DNA from: Hanleya hanleyi | Lineage: Eukaryota; Mollusca; Polyplacophora; Lepidopleurida; Hanleyidae | Direction: 5' to 3' | DNA length: 64,000 nt | NCBI GenBank assembly: GCA_036873755.1 | Contig: JAVTVY010020325.1 | Location: forward strand, 1-64,000 | The notes under the pieces: generated by a model | Databases searched by the model: none | What the model was told of the DNA's origin: nothing | What the model saw: only the letters and a program-made list of their open reading frames with translations | Shown here: piece by piece, positions 24,101 to 39,100 of the stretch | Layout of the letters: each line of letters begins with the position of its first letter | Position numbering within the stretch: position 1 is the stretch's first letter | Made by a program: the position numbers and the translations under genes

Positions 24101-27100
24101 AATCCCATAAAATTGCCAGTTAATATACAGTTATAAATTATCTGTTTTCATGGATGAACAATTGTTATATAGAGATATACATAATAGTGGTTCTAATTGT
24201 TTACTTATTCCTTTGAAGACTAGGCTTCATGGGAATAAGCAATCAGATTAATTGGACAATCTGTATATTTACTGGCAATTTTTTTAAATTCAACAGATCA
24301 TCTGATAAAGGCTCCGACATGAGAGTCGAAAGCTTGTGCATTAAATATGTTTACGTAGAGTACAGCTCAGAAGTTTGTCTATTTCTATAAGAGAAACACA
24401 GCTTCGTTTTCATTACATCATCATTGTGATACTCAAATGAGCAGACTACAGAGAAGATGCCTTTGTGGAAAATTTAACTCCTGCTGCCTTCCTAGGAACA
24501 GCCATGATACCATCAGAGAGTTGACGGTCTGTGTACATAACTATTCATGCACAACAATTCACCTCACAACATGTCTATCCTGCTCTACACTGCTGAGTTA
24601 GCTTGTTCACAAACGTTAGATGAAAGTGATAACAAGGGAGACAACACAGTGACAGGTTATTTTCCACACCTTAATGTTACTGGACCTGGGATTTTTCGGA
24701 CATACCCAGGACTGGTGCATTAATTTTCCATTATGCAAGTTTTTTTAATTGCATATTAAGCTAGAAAATGATAATCTGGTGTGAAATAAAAATTTATTTG
24801 GCAATCTAACCATGATCCTCTGCTCAGAGCTCCCCTTCCCCATGCAGGCCTGCTGGGATTAAAAATCTGTTCATTACAATGTGCTGAACAGAATTATGAG
24901 GTGTACAGCAAACAACACATGACACAAAACAAATTCTTCTAAATGAAGAGATGACAATTAAAGTTGCCAAAACCACTACACTGTCATTGTTGATATGGTA
25001 GTAAATCCTGAATCTCATGGAAAATGATTTCATCGAAAAAATAAAGAAATGAGACAAAATAATATAATATAAAATAAAGAGTCTAAACCAAAAACACAAT
25101 ATCAAAAGTTGAGGGAAGGGTACTGGGTTAGAAAAAAACCAAACCCCTAACCATTTACAAAACACAACCAGCACATCTTCATGCTGAAGCACTGCACTTA
25201 ATAAAGACACAACTTTTGATAGAATGGAATGCACATTCATCCACATGAAGATAATGTGACACAGGCACTCACCATAAATAGTCAGATCAGGGCAGTGAAA
25301 GGGAAGGTGGAAATTGCAGTGAAGAATATAGTTTAAAAATACAGCTTGAAATTCATCTCTTCATTTGAATGATGCATTTTTTATTCATGAAATTTATTTG
25401 AATTATTGAACATTTAAACCAGTTATGTAAGATATTATTATCCATCAATGTTATTCATCAATGACCAATATTCCTGATGTTATTTTCAAATATATTTTAT
25501 CTAGTATATGTAAGTTAAAATCTAATTTTTCTATTATAGGGTTTGGACAAACTGTATTACTCTGCACACAAACATGTAAATTAAATCAGTTTACTTCAAG
25601 TTATCATCCCTAAAGTTAGTATTTTAATGATTTTATTCAAGAAACCCATACAACGTTAGATTGAAATCTGTGTGGGAGGGAAAAGAAAATGGAATTTCAT
25701 GCCATAATGCTTTATATCTGGCGGAATGCATGAATGAATAAACTTTCTTCAACAATGAAGACAGACCAAATTGATTATGGCATATTAATATGGTTAATAA
25801 TCCTACAGTCTTATTTTCAAGAATTGTGTTCTGGTGACTGTCTTTAATAAGCCCAGGGTAAACTGAGAGAGAGAGAGAGAGAACTGGATACATAAAAAGC
25901 AGAACCTATTCTGATATGGGGAACCCATTGCTGCTCTTCAGGAATGATGGAACATTAAACTTTCACATCAGATGGCAGTTAACATGGGGGAAAAAATAAG
26001 GTTGATGAGCGGGTTAAACAGACCACTTGAGTTAGTTATTTTGCAGAAATTCTGAAAAATGTTGACAGTACACTAGAACACAAAACACAGAGAACAGAAG
26101 CAATCAGAAATTGCTAGGATGTATGCCTTCAATCGTATGCACTGTGTGCAAGACAGCTTGTCAAGTAGCTTTTACAGGTTCAATGAGAACCAAGTGGTAG
26201 ATGTGCCCCCCCCCCATCGATACCATATCTACCAACATACCAAATTTAAAACATTTTCTATGAGTTGAAAAGAAAAAAAAAATTGATGCGGGGGGGGGGG
26301 GGGGCATAATGAATTATTCACAATACAGAATGGAACAATATTAACTATGTAACAAACAGAATAATATCTGTAAACAACATTTTAACTTAACTTGGTAGCC
26401 TGATTAGTAAGAAAAGCAGTCCCAAACAACATCTTCAGGTAAGCAGTCCCAAACAACATCTTCAGGTAAGATACCCACATGCCAAATTTGGAAAGAATCC
26501 ACTCAGGTGTTCCAACGTTATTGTTCAGCAATTAAATTGGCCCTGCAGGTGCCACCACCAGCATGACTCTCAGTATCAAAAAAGTAAGATCTTGAGCCAA
26601 TTAAGGTACCCACTTATCAAATTGGAAAAAAATCTGTTCAGTTTTTCAGAAATCAAGTCAGACGGAAGGATGCACCGATGGACTCCAGTACTCCCACTCG
26701 AGTCCTTATGAGAACAGTACTGTATCAATCATGTCAATATGCAAGATGCAAACCCATCATCATGATAAATATTCACACTGAAAACTTTTCAAGATCTTCA
26801 ATATCAAGGTCATAATACAATATTTCTCGGGGAAGTGCCATATAGATATGTGATAATTTTGTGAAACTCACGAAAAGTTCATAATTATTAGCAAAGTGGT
26901 CTCGGGCATCACCTATTGCCTCAAGACTGTTGATGCTTACCTCGAACATGTCTCCAATGAGCCCAAAACGGATAATTGTGACCGTACAATGGAAGAGCGT
27001 GTCACAGTAGAGCTGGCCACTGGGGTCAAATGAGGCACGGAATATGGCAAAACCAACGAGAGCATATAGGTATATGACAACCAGACCGAGGACAGCCACC

Positions 27101-30100
27101 CATAATAGAGACATGCCTGCAAATGAGAAAGATGATGACTGATTAATATCACAATGGTAATCACAATAACTGACCTCATATACAAGCAATCTGTCCATTA
27201 GTACTATCATGGATAATATATTATGCTGTCTCTATCATACTGGAGCACTCAATACATTTTTACATTGTAGTAAATGTTCCTTATAATGGTACCATTAACT
27301 CGTCAATGGATGGCCAAATTGGTTAAGTTCTCCATTACAGAGAGGCAACTCTGTGTCAAATCATGAATGGAATTGTATATCTGGCTTTCTGAAGAGAGAA
27401 TGTACTGCAAACATGAAACTATACAGAGAGACATCACATGCTAAGCAACATTACAGCATCACTATCACAAATTTATTCTCTAGAGAATGTTAGAAAGCAA
27501 ACTGTAAAATTGAAGATGTAAGTAAATCAGTGTGAAGTCCATTAATCAAGCAAGAGATGTAGGACAGCACTCGAAGTGGGTGTACTAGAAGACATTTCCT
27601 GGTGAGATAAAAAAAAATGATCAACTTAAAACACAGAGCAATGTTTGTACCATTCATGGTGACAGCCTTGATGACCCCACTAAGTAGCTGGTTGTTGTTG
27701 ACTATGTTTAACAGATGGAATGCGAAAAAGTAGCCATGGTATACGGTGCCCCCTATGGACAACCCCAGAAATACCTGAAAAATAACATTCAATCCAAATT
27801 TCAATATAACTTGTATGAGCACAGTTCTCAATAAATTTTCCTAAGAGTTGCAGATATCAGAACTTCCACTTCTCTAACAAAACAATCCCTTATTGAACAA
27901 ATCAGTGAACCAAAAACAAGGAATTCTGGTATAAAGAACCAAAAAACTGTAAAATGATCAAATTCTGTATCATCAGAAATAAGATTTAATCGTAGACTTC
28001 ATAACAAATGTGGAAAACCAAAATGTTTATTTTTCTACATCTGATTATTTCACGATCTGAATTAGTTGAGACTGTATCATATATGATTTTTGAGCAATAT
28101 AAATTATAAGACTCACAACATAATAAAATGTGGTGAAACTTAAAAACTTGACATCCAGTTTTGAGACATTGTCATCGACTTTCTCTTGCTGTTCTGGGTT
28201 ATCTACTTTCTTGCCACAGAGACGTCTGCAAATAAAAGTCAAAATATCTGGGGTGAAATAAAATAATAAATAAAACTGCACATATTCAAATTTACAAATG
28301 GAAAACAGTAAATGTCGAGTGCATAACACAATTTTGTACAAGAAATATTTAATACTGTTTAGGTGTTGAGATAAATGACCCAGATATTACTGCCGGATTA
28401 CCTCCCTTTGGCCACAACAACGAGAGACTGGGTCTACATAGCTTTCCACAACCATCCAATAAGTTATGGAGACTATTGATGATGGATATCTTCTCATAAA
28501 AAAAAAATGACAAAATTTTAAGTGGTTGGTGTTCCAACTGTGAATTGTGTCAATGATTCAGTAACTGCATTATGTTCACAATTTACGAAGTACAATCAGT
28601 CAGTTCAAAACTGAATTTAGAAATGCAACAAAGAAGAAATCTGAGATTGATGTTGGCAATGAAGGGCTATAATTCTGGAGAAAATCATCGAAATGGAGGG
28701 AAACAACAGATGTTGCACATCTGCAAGGAGCTACCCTATTTCTTCTAGTTATTCAGACAGCAAAACTTAACTTCAGGTATCTGCAGAGAGAAACACTGCT
28801 AACATTCTACAAATTCCACTGGCTAGATTTTCAATTCTTGGGATAAATAACATGTCCATGTCACAATATTAAGACTCGGTTGACATAAAGAAGGTTTTAT
28901 TCTGATTCTGCTCAAGTCTAAACCGCTGTTCGAAAAATTAGAAGAAATAGGATAAGCAACTATGATACAAATTCAAACTGGCTTGCTAAATGTGAAGGGA
29001 CAGTACAGTTCGCACAATGAAGGTTCCCACTAACTGAAAACTGGTCTCCGATGTTCCAACTGAATCACTGATCTAAGGATTGGTAACCTATATACCTGAA
29101 TGGAGCAGTAATTTCCGCCCAGCGGGGTAGTCTCGGATGATTGGACAGGAAATAACTGATGAGGACGAATAATGAGAATAAGTTATGCAAGCCTCCAAGT
29201 GCCCACAGACAGATCTGATACTCGTCCTGGGTGATCCGGGTTATCGTCGGGACAGGGCTGAAAAATGAACAAATTAATCAACAATATTTCAGAAATTAAT
29301 TATATATTGACAAATGGTTATTTTTTTCCTTTAGTATTAAAATTACAGGGCTTACAGCTGAGATATCCATAGTTTGGTTGTCAGGTCTCTTTAGATTATA
29401 ACAGTTATCAACAGTAAAAAGAACTGTTTTTGCAGATATCTAGCCCTTATAACGGTAGCAAGACGCTGAGGGAACAACCCATTTGTGCAAAATACATGGA
29501 ATATTCTTGGGGCAGTTCTAGAAAATGGTACATGGGATGAGGGCAAGATCCACTTTTTCGGATCCCAAGCACCCATATATCCTATCTCCCGCATCTTAAA
29601 TGACTGTATACCACCCACACACATTTACCATAGAACTAAATAATCTTCTCCCCATCCCATGTACTTTTTTTCTGGAATGGCTATTAACCCTCTGGGGTCT
29701 CCCCACCAAACTTTCTAAACCATCTCAGAAACGATAAAGAATTGGGAGCTGACATTCCATAACACTATATCATATTGGAGTCACCCTCAGTCTGTTTGTA
29801 ACATCACTTCACAGGATCATGAATGAAATCAAAATGGCATGCATGAGGGTCTTAGTCACTGAACACTTGCATCTTCATCATTTTTCTTCTTTTTTTTTGC
29901 CTTTTTACTGATAAAAGTGTCCAAAATTATTTCACATCGAATCGTTATTTCCTAATTTATTGTAGAATTTCAGAGAAAATACAATAAATATAAAGCTGAG
30001 CTTGTCCAAAAGATATATTGTTTCAGCCCCATAGACAAAGGAGTAAGAAAAACACTCAACAACCCCCCAAATCACCTAGGCCAGATAAGGATAAACAATT

Positions 30101-33100
30101 TGGAGATGGCAGATTCCACGATAACCTAGTCCATTAACTCCCATTTCTGTCAATCCTTGATGGAATATGATATTAGTAACACCAATAACTTGAAAAATAT
30201 CATAAACATCTACCTTATTATCTAACAAGAGCCCAAGGGGCTTCAATATACGCCCATATATCTGGGATTACATTGGTTCAAATTTCAAGGTTGTTTAATA
30301 GCCTTGATTCCAATTGATCTAGCAATCCAGAGAAAGGTCTACAATTTTTTGCTTATGAGAATGTAACATATATCACATCTTACATTGAATGATAAACTAA
30401 AATGAGCTTAGCTCTTGGTAACTGGTTGACCTTGAAGCAAGAGCTGAGAGCTCACATATCCCACACTGAAATCGACAATAGTCAAACACAAGAAAATAGT
30501 AGTTTTCCTACAAATGGATTCCTTTCAGACGAGAGAATTTTCCATGAAGGAAGAAGAAAGTGATGAAGTAAACCTTTGTTCTTGAGTTAATAAACAGGTG
30601 TGAAGTTCATAAAGGACTCCTTTCCCCGTTAAATTAGTAAATGTATGGTTTTTATTTCACAACAGTTTAACTAAATGAAGCGTTTCAAACATGGGAGACA
30701 ACTCCACAGGACAATATCATATAAATGCAGGGAAAAGAACTTTGAATATTCCAACAATATTCCAACACATTTAGTCAGCTAAGCTTGATTCAGTTTTGGG
30801 GGACTGCGACCTAGAACTTTGACAAATTGATCTCATATGTATGGTTCCACTTCGCCATGCGAGTAAGGTATACTCAAAGTTTGGTACCAATCCATACCTT
30901 GAAACTAGAGCTATCGCATGGACAACAAATGTTAATGGATGAATGGACAGAACGCAACATCGCATTACATGACCTCGTCTTCGACAGGCATATGAAAATG
31001 TGACTTTTAATGATTTCTTGATTTTGGGGTCACAGTGACCTTGACCTTTGACCTTGGCCTAAATTTTGGTGCATGACAAACCGTCTCCCCTCAATTTCTC
31101 AATGGACACAAAAAATCATGATTTTTAACAATTTCACGATTTTGGGGTCACAGTGACCTTGACCTTTGACCTTGACCTACATTTTGGTATGTGACACATA
31201 GTGTGTCCTTAATGTATCTACTGACACAAAAAATGTTATTTTTAATAATTTCCTAATTTTGGGGTCAGTGACCTTTGACCTTGACCTAATTTTTGGTATG
31301 CATCACTTCATTTCCGCCTATTGAATCCACTCACAAAAAATAATAATTTTTTAACGATTTCCTGATTTTTCGATCACGCTGACCTTTGACCTCTGACCTT
31401 GACCTACATTTAATATGCAACACATCGTTCCCCCCTAGGGCATCCACTCACCAAAAATTAGAACTGTAGATAGAAAACTGTCAACGATCAATAATTTCCT
31501 GATTTTTGACAACAATGACCTTTGACCTCTGACCTCAACCTTAATTTTGGTACGCGACACATCGTCTCCACCTGGCATATCCACTTACAAAAAATTGCAA
31601 CTGTGGATAGAAAACGTTCACAGATATAGACCGGACACGAACACTTCAGTGATTTCCTGTTTTTTTAGGCCAGTGACCTTTGACCTGTGACCTCGACCTT
31701 CATTTTGGGACGCGACACATCGTCTCCCCGTAGGGTATCCACTCACCAAAAATTGGAGCTGTGGATAGAAAACTGTCCCAGATATAGACCGGACACGAGA
31801 ACCGGACAGACGGACAGACGGACAGACGGACGGAAACCGCCATCCCATAATACGACCGCCTTTTGGGCGGGCGTATAAAAATGTGTCAATGAATTGCATA
31901 AGATGAAAATAAACAGGTGCCCCTATGAATTCTTTGTACAGTTTTTAGTTTAGCGGAAAAAACACAAATTATGACATTAGTAACATTTTTTGTTACTAAT
32001 GTCATTTTTCCGTCAAAATCTATTTTGTAGATGTACAAGAACTTTCTTATAACAGAAGCACTTGCATATGCTCAGTGGAATTAGGCCAAGCATATTGATG
32101 TATCTGTACCATTGTCAGTGTATGACATCACCCATGCTGTAATATTGAGCCTTTTCAAAAAGTTTAGGACAGAAATGACATCAGTAACCTTTTCAAACAC
32201 TCATAGTATCGATGTATTGATATTTAATACACTGGCAATGGTACATATATCTCAATAAGGTCATGCTAGTACCACTCTAAATCTTTATTGAATAATTTAA
32301 TTGACATTTGTTTTGTGATGAATATTGTAAAAAAAGTTGGACAGAAATATGACATTAGTACAAATGACATTAGTAACATTTACATTTCTCTCTCTCTATT
32401 ATACTGCAAATAAGAAATGTGCAGTGTAAAGCTGTTTATATTCAGATATGCATACATTACACAACATTACATAGCAAGCACTGTACAAGACACAGAGTTA
32501 GTTTTTTTAATATTTTTAATATTACGAATGTCATTTGTCAGGGAGATGGAAAATTTGACGGAAAGTGGTCTAGGTTATCGTGGAATCTGCCAGATATGTT
32601 TTCATTTTATTTTCCTACAGGTTTATTTCAATTATGATCACCTCACACCACACAATATACCTGAACATACACCTGAACATGTGATATGATACATGTGGCA
32701 GCTAAGCAGGGCTTAGTTATCTACAAGGGTTGGGGTTTATGTCCACACTTACTTTCTGATCTCGTCCCATTCAGTCGAGTTGCGATCTGGTGCAATTTCG
32801 CCAAAGTCCTTCAGAGATTTTGCAGCCTCCCAGGTGAGCAACATAAGGATATTGATGGCCAAACTCAACAAAGTAGCACCATGGTTCCACAATAACCTGT
32901 CATCAACAATAATTAAACAAACTCAGCGACATAGCACCATGATTCCACAAAAACCTGTCATCGAAAATAAATGAACAAACTCAACAATGTAGCGCCATGA
33001 TTTCACAAAAAACTGTCATCAAAAATAAACAAGCTCAACAAAAATAGCACCATGATTTCAAAATAACCTGTCATCAACAATAAATAAAAAAACTCAGCAA

Positions 33101-36100
33101 CATAGCACGATGATTCCACAAAAACCTGTCATCAAAAATAAATAAACTCAACAACGTAGTGCCATGATTTCACAAAAAAACTGTCACAAAAAATAAACGC
33201 AGGAAAGAAGCAATCAGAGATTGTTTATTAATTGTATAATGTATATCCCAAGAATCAAGTTGATCGGTGAACAAGTTACAGAGGAGAATATCTGGCCGCC
33301 AAATCGTTCATTAAATCAAATGAATAGCATATATATTAACTGAGACTGAAAACTTTGTTCCAAGATAAGTGGTTGTTGTAAGACAGAGATAACTTTACAT
33401 CGCACAACTACAAGGCACTTTAGGTTGCACAATGCCAAGGCACTGACCACATATGATGCAATATGATAACAAGCTCAACAAAAGTAGCACCATGATTTAA
33501 CAGTAACCTGTTATCAACAATAAATAACCATGATTTAACAGTAACCTGTTATCAACAATAAATAAACAACAACAAAAGTAGCACCATGATTTAACAGTAA
33601 CCTGTTATCAACAATAAATAAACAACAACAAAAGTAGCACCATGATTTAACAGTAACCTGTTATCAACAATCAATAAACAACTCAACTAGAGGTGTCAGT
33701 AAGTTTTCAGAATCACCCACCACTAACAAAAAAGTTAAATTATGGAACTGTTATGACAAAATTGCATCGGTAGTTTCTACAATTTCAAATAGTCTGACAT
33801 CCACGTCAACAACGTGCAATTTTATGGTGTTGAATCAATATTTCTAGCTGGTCCCAGGTGGTACCACATATGGGTAATCCATGTGGCATGGGCGCCACCT
33901 ATAATAGTATGGGCATATATGGATGAAACGCAATCCCAAGCAACGTTAACGTCTTGTGGAAGATCTGGGCAGATCCAATTAGTGATTCAAATTATGTGTT
34001 TCTCTGATTTCTGTGGAGATAGCTCTGCATCGGGTATGAAGGCAAAGTTTTACTTTATTCTCCAGAGCACAAGATACTTGATTGTGAATCATAGAGCTAT
34101 CTTGAAACTATCACTCACCATCCCTTGGTGAAGAAGATGGCTATGGGATTGTTGAGGATTTTCCGCTGATACGTAATATCCTTCATAATGTCTCTTGTCC
34201 AGGCCATAAGATCTCGGATTTTCCCAGTTGGAGATGATCTATCCACACTCCACTTTAACTTCTCTTTTACTTCTTCTCTCAAGATATTCTGTGCAAGTTA
34301 AAAACAAATAATGAAGTAAGGTAGAACGATCTCCAGAGATCATCTGTATTAAGTGAGCATCTGTATTATCGAAGATTACCTGTATTAAAAGATCACCTGA
34401 CATAAATGGCCACTTTTCAGTAATGGGTCTGTTGTTAAAGGTTTTACAATAGATATAACCAATCTAAATATTCAGAATTATAACAAAAGTCATAAAGCCA
34501 TAATTATGATCACTCAAAATGATAGAACATAGGGAGGTGAGACACTGAAAACCCCTTGGGTTCCCTCCCTTAAGTAATTGAGATATAGGTTGGGATATTA
34601 TGGCTATATTGAGTACCTCAACAGACTCATTCTTGTTTGAATCAATGTTCTGCAGATATTGTAAACCACAAGAATGTATCAACAATAAAAAATCGTTATA
34701 GCATCAGAAAAGCAACATAACTGTATAAAATATGGGCAAATGCGATATATATTTTTGGTAGGTATCTAGATATTAGTTTCCAAAGGTTGGTAGCAGAAAA
34801 GCATATATCACAAGATCAGCTAAGAGCGAAGACAACTAATTTTTGATCAGCTTCTAGAATACAATTAGATGAACAAGTATCCAAATTTGGTCACTTTACT
34901 AAACAAAGTACTGCAGATATAAATGGTAATATTCAAGCATGAATTACAAAATCAGAAATTATAACATCCAAAGAGGGGCATAACTCTGTAAAATATAGGC
35001 CGGGATGACTAATCTAGAATACAAATGGATAAATTAGTTTCTAAAATTTGGTAACTGTACCAAATGGACAGTATTGCAGATATTTTTGTAACATTCAAGA
35101 ATATATATATTATAAAATCAGAGATGATTATTTCTGAAAAATGAAAATAAAATATGGGCCTGACCTAGAACTAGATATTAAATAAGTTTCCAAAATATGG
35201 TTCTGCAGATATTATGTAACAGATGAATGGACAGATCCACAGGACAACAACTATCCCCTTTGGTCTAGGGGTAAACACTATTTTGCTAGCACTGCATTCA
35301 TCCAAGATGTGAAAGTACAATTTGTAACTTGATAGTGTTACCTTGTTTCTCACACGAAAATTGACTTTCTGCAGCATGTTGTCTTTAATGAGTTCAATGG
35401 ACTGCGAGTTCTTCTTGAAATATCCCAAAGCTCTTTGTTGATCAGCAGTTATGATGATCTCTATTAAACAAATGAGAATAAAGAGTTATTAGCAAACAAT
35501 GTCTCATCTGATCTCACAGGCCCAAACTCCTTGTGCAGTCATACAAGCAATTAAGAGAGCCTGACCTAGCTATCCGTGACTGTGATGTGAGGGGTTTGAG
35601 GTCTAACCCATCAGAGGCTGTGACAGCATGAAGAACAGAATCTGATGTCAGGAGAATGGATCTATTCAAATTAATAAGTTTTCCTACAAGTAATACTTAC
35701 TTTGATTAAGATTGGGATCGATGTCGAGGAAGCGAGCAATAATGTTATAAAACTGGAAACCTGCCTCCATCATCATTTCTTTGAGTGCAGACTTCTTCTT
35801 TTTCTGAAAAAATTAATAAGAAATTTGAACAGCTTACCCAAAGCGATTTAGATACATGCTAGGAATATATGTGGCACATATATTTATTCATCATCCAGAA
35901 TTGTGCTTTTAAAACTGCATCTGTGAGCAGGAATTGAAGTGTATTACAAGTTTGTAGTTTGACGTGTGGCATTAACTGTAGCCAGTAGCATTCAGTAAAT
36001 CAGATCTGGCTTCTCCACTGAAACATGATGTTGTTGTTGTTTTACCTGAATGTATTTCTGGTCAGTTGAAACAGCCAATATTTCAGTATGAACTACTCAC

Positions 36101-39100
36101 CACAACTCCCTGTAGTAGACTTCCTCCTATTGAGGCAATGTTCTTGGCAGACTGTAAGTACCCTGTAGTACCATCAGCTCCCTCTTCAACCTTGGGTTTG
36201 TCTGATTGACAGAACTCATAACATTCCGTGATGAGCCGGTACAACGCTGGCTTGTCCAGTGTATCTTTCACTTCCTGTGTACAATTCAACCAAACTTATC
36301 AGTCTAACCTATCACACGTTCAACTTTGAAGTGTTCAAGCAAGGAACATTTAAAAAAGGTCTCCAATATTTCAATCACTCAAATACACACATTAGAAAGG
36401 CAATTCCAATTCCTGGCGTGTTCTATTATAAAGCGTACCAAAATCTGTCATTTTTTCATCTGCTACAACAAAAATGACATTAGCAACATTTCAAATGATG
36501 ATGATCTTAGAACAAAATTAATCAGCTGTGACCATTGCACACTTGTAATTATCTGACCACTACTCACTCATCAAACTGGTAAAAAATTAGGATAAACGGA
36601 AATAATATGAAAGTGAATAAAATTGGTGTCTAATGTCAGATCTGTCAACTTGGTAGATGACAATAGAAAAATTCACATTCTGTTTCATAGTCTAAGAAAC
36701 ATAAGAGTACCCATTGCAAACAAGCTGGTGCACAAAAATAACCTAATCTAGTAATGATTATACACTTTTGAGCACCAGAAAAAATGTTGCTAATGTCATT
36801 TTTGTTTAATGCCATTCTTTTAGATTTCAAAGCACACCTGCGAAAGACAGCTGATCTGAAAATGTCCAGGGGAATGAGTAATGTGAATATCCCGAAGTAT
36901 TCAAATAAAGCTGAAATGGTTAATGGATTTATAATACCAAAACTGTTGCTAATGTCATTTGATAGAATGACATTAGCTACACCTTATTATTGTTCTCAAA
37001 TTTCAATAAATGAATTTTGCTTTGATATTTCATCATGCTTTCAATCCATTGTGGGTTTGTTGCGATAATATTTTACAGTTTGGAATTATTAGTTCCTACA
37101 AACAAAAATTGATGACAGACGGAAATAGTAGATAGGTAGTATACTTTACAATAGAATATGCCTCCTGTATTCAGAGGTAATCTGAAGGTAATCTAAAAGT
37201 GATTACCATTTACCTTACCATACCAAAGAACCTTCAAATATAAAACAGACGGACAGACAGAAAAACAAACTTGAAGAATAATTCTAGTCCATTGAGTGAA
37301 CTAGTCCTGTGGAGTCCATCATTACAACCTTTGAGCACACACTAGTCCACCCATGAGGAAGAATTCCTAATAGAAGTTAAACGAAGATTTCCACAGCATA
37401 GCCAATTATAAATGTTAGTTTGTAAATATTCTTCAACAGTACATAGACTACTTCAACAGACACATGGTACATTTACATCTACCTCTGATTGGATAGGACT
37501 GATGCATTGTGGGAATGGAGTTCTTGTTACCTTTGCAACCTGAGAGGCCATTGGTCCATTTTCCTCGATTAGCGACACGATTAACGTTCCAATCATCTGT
37601 CTGAGCTCCCATACCTATCAACAAAACAAGTATAGTTCATGTTACATAACCCCAGGCAGCCAAACGGCAAATGAAAGTAATTTTGAGGCACATTGTATTA
37701 CACCTCAAAGTATTATAAACATTGCGGGTATGAATAACCAACAAACAGATGTAGATGGTCAAGAGGCATTTTTTGGGCATATTCCAAGATTGAAAATAAG
37801 GTACATGACATTATTCTTCCACCCAAAGCAGAGGATGTGATATATATACCATGACATTTTAACCCATGATATCTGCATATGGACAGGGGTTCATAATCTC
37901 ATTCTGATTTGCAGGCTGTTTTATAATTGAAATGTCAGGAGCTCATGTTCAGGCTTTCTATTTCTATTGAGTCATATATATTCCAGAAAACAAAAACACA
38001 AGAACAAAGAGAGTTAATGTCTGAGAACAAAGTCTGACCTTTTCACCAGGACAATCGGTGAACTCTCCAGACCGGAGGATAAAGTTGATGTAATCCACAA
38101 CTTTCCTGTCATATATCACACTTCTGTTCTCCTGGTTACCCTGCATACAAACATAACAAACATGCATAATATAATAGTGTTAATATACTAGTATTATTAT
38201 CTATAATCAATTACTGAAATGATGATGAGAGTTGTTGGAATCACACAGTCAGATTCACTGCAGTCTTCACAAGATCCTGATAATGTAATGATCTGAGAGG
38301 GCTGAGGGGGCACCAGAATTAGGCTGTATTGAAAGAAAAAAAATTATGCAAAAATGAGTCTGTATTTAAATTATCAATAAATATTTTAATCAAGTTCACA
38401 ACTTTCCGACTTCTAAACTACCACTTGAAGAGAGTGAGAACATGGTGCGGACATACACAGAGACAATGTAACGTACCGAACAGAATTCATTGAGCGTGCT
38501 GAAAAGCTGTATGACTAACTCGATGGTCTTCCCATTGATGCTGGAGTAGACCACGTTAAGGAACTGAGCAATCTCACCCACGATGTTGAAGGATTTCACA
38601 TTGTCTGGCTGCTCCCGTAAATAGTCCTGTCAAAATAAAATATACTATTAGTCAAAAATAACAAATTGTCCTGTCAAAGATAGCCAATAGCTCTGTCGAA
38701 GATAACATATAGTCCTGTCGAAGATAACAAATACTCCTGTCAAGGATAACAACCAATCATGTCAAAGATAACAAATAGTCCTGTTTAAGATAACAAAGTC
38801 CTGTCGAAGATAACTAGTCCTGTCAAAGATAAGTAATCCTGTCAAAGATTACAACTAGTCCTGTCCAAAATAAGTAATCCTGTCAAAGATAACTAGTCCT
38901 GTCAAAGAAAAATAATCCTGTCAAAGATAACAAATGGTCCTGTCAAAGATAACAATCCTGTCAATAGTTCTGCCAAAGATAACAATCCTGTCAATGCCCC
39001 TCAGCTATCAGCTATTGTCTAAACTCAGCAATCATGAATTGTATAAGATGTATTTTTAGAACTTTGACAACATCATGCGTGTCATGTAGGTTAGCTAACA

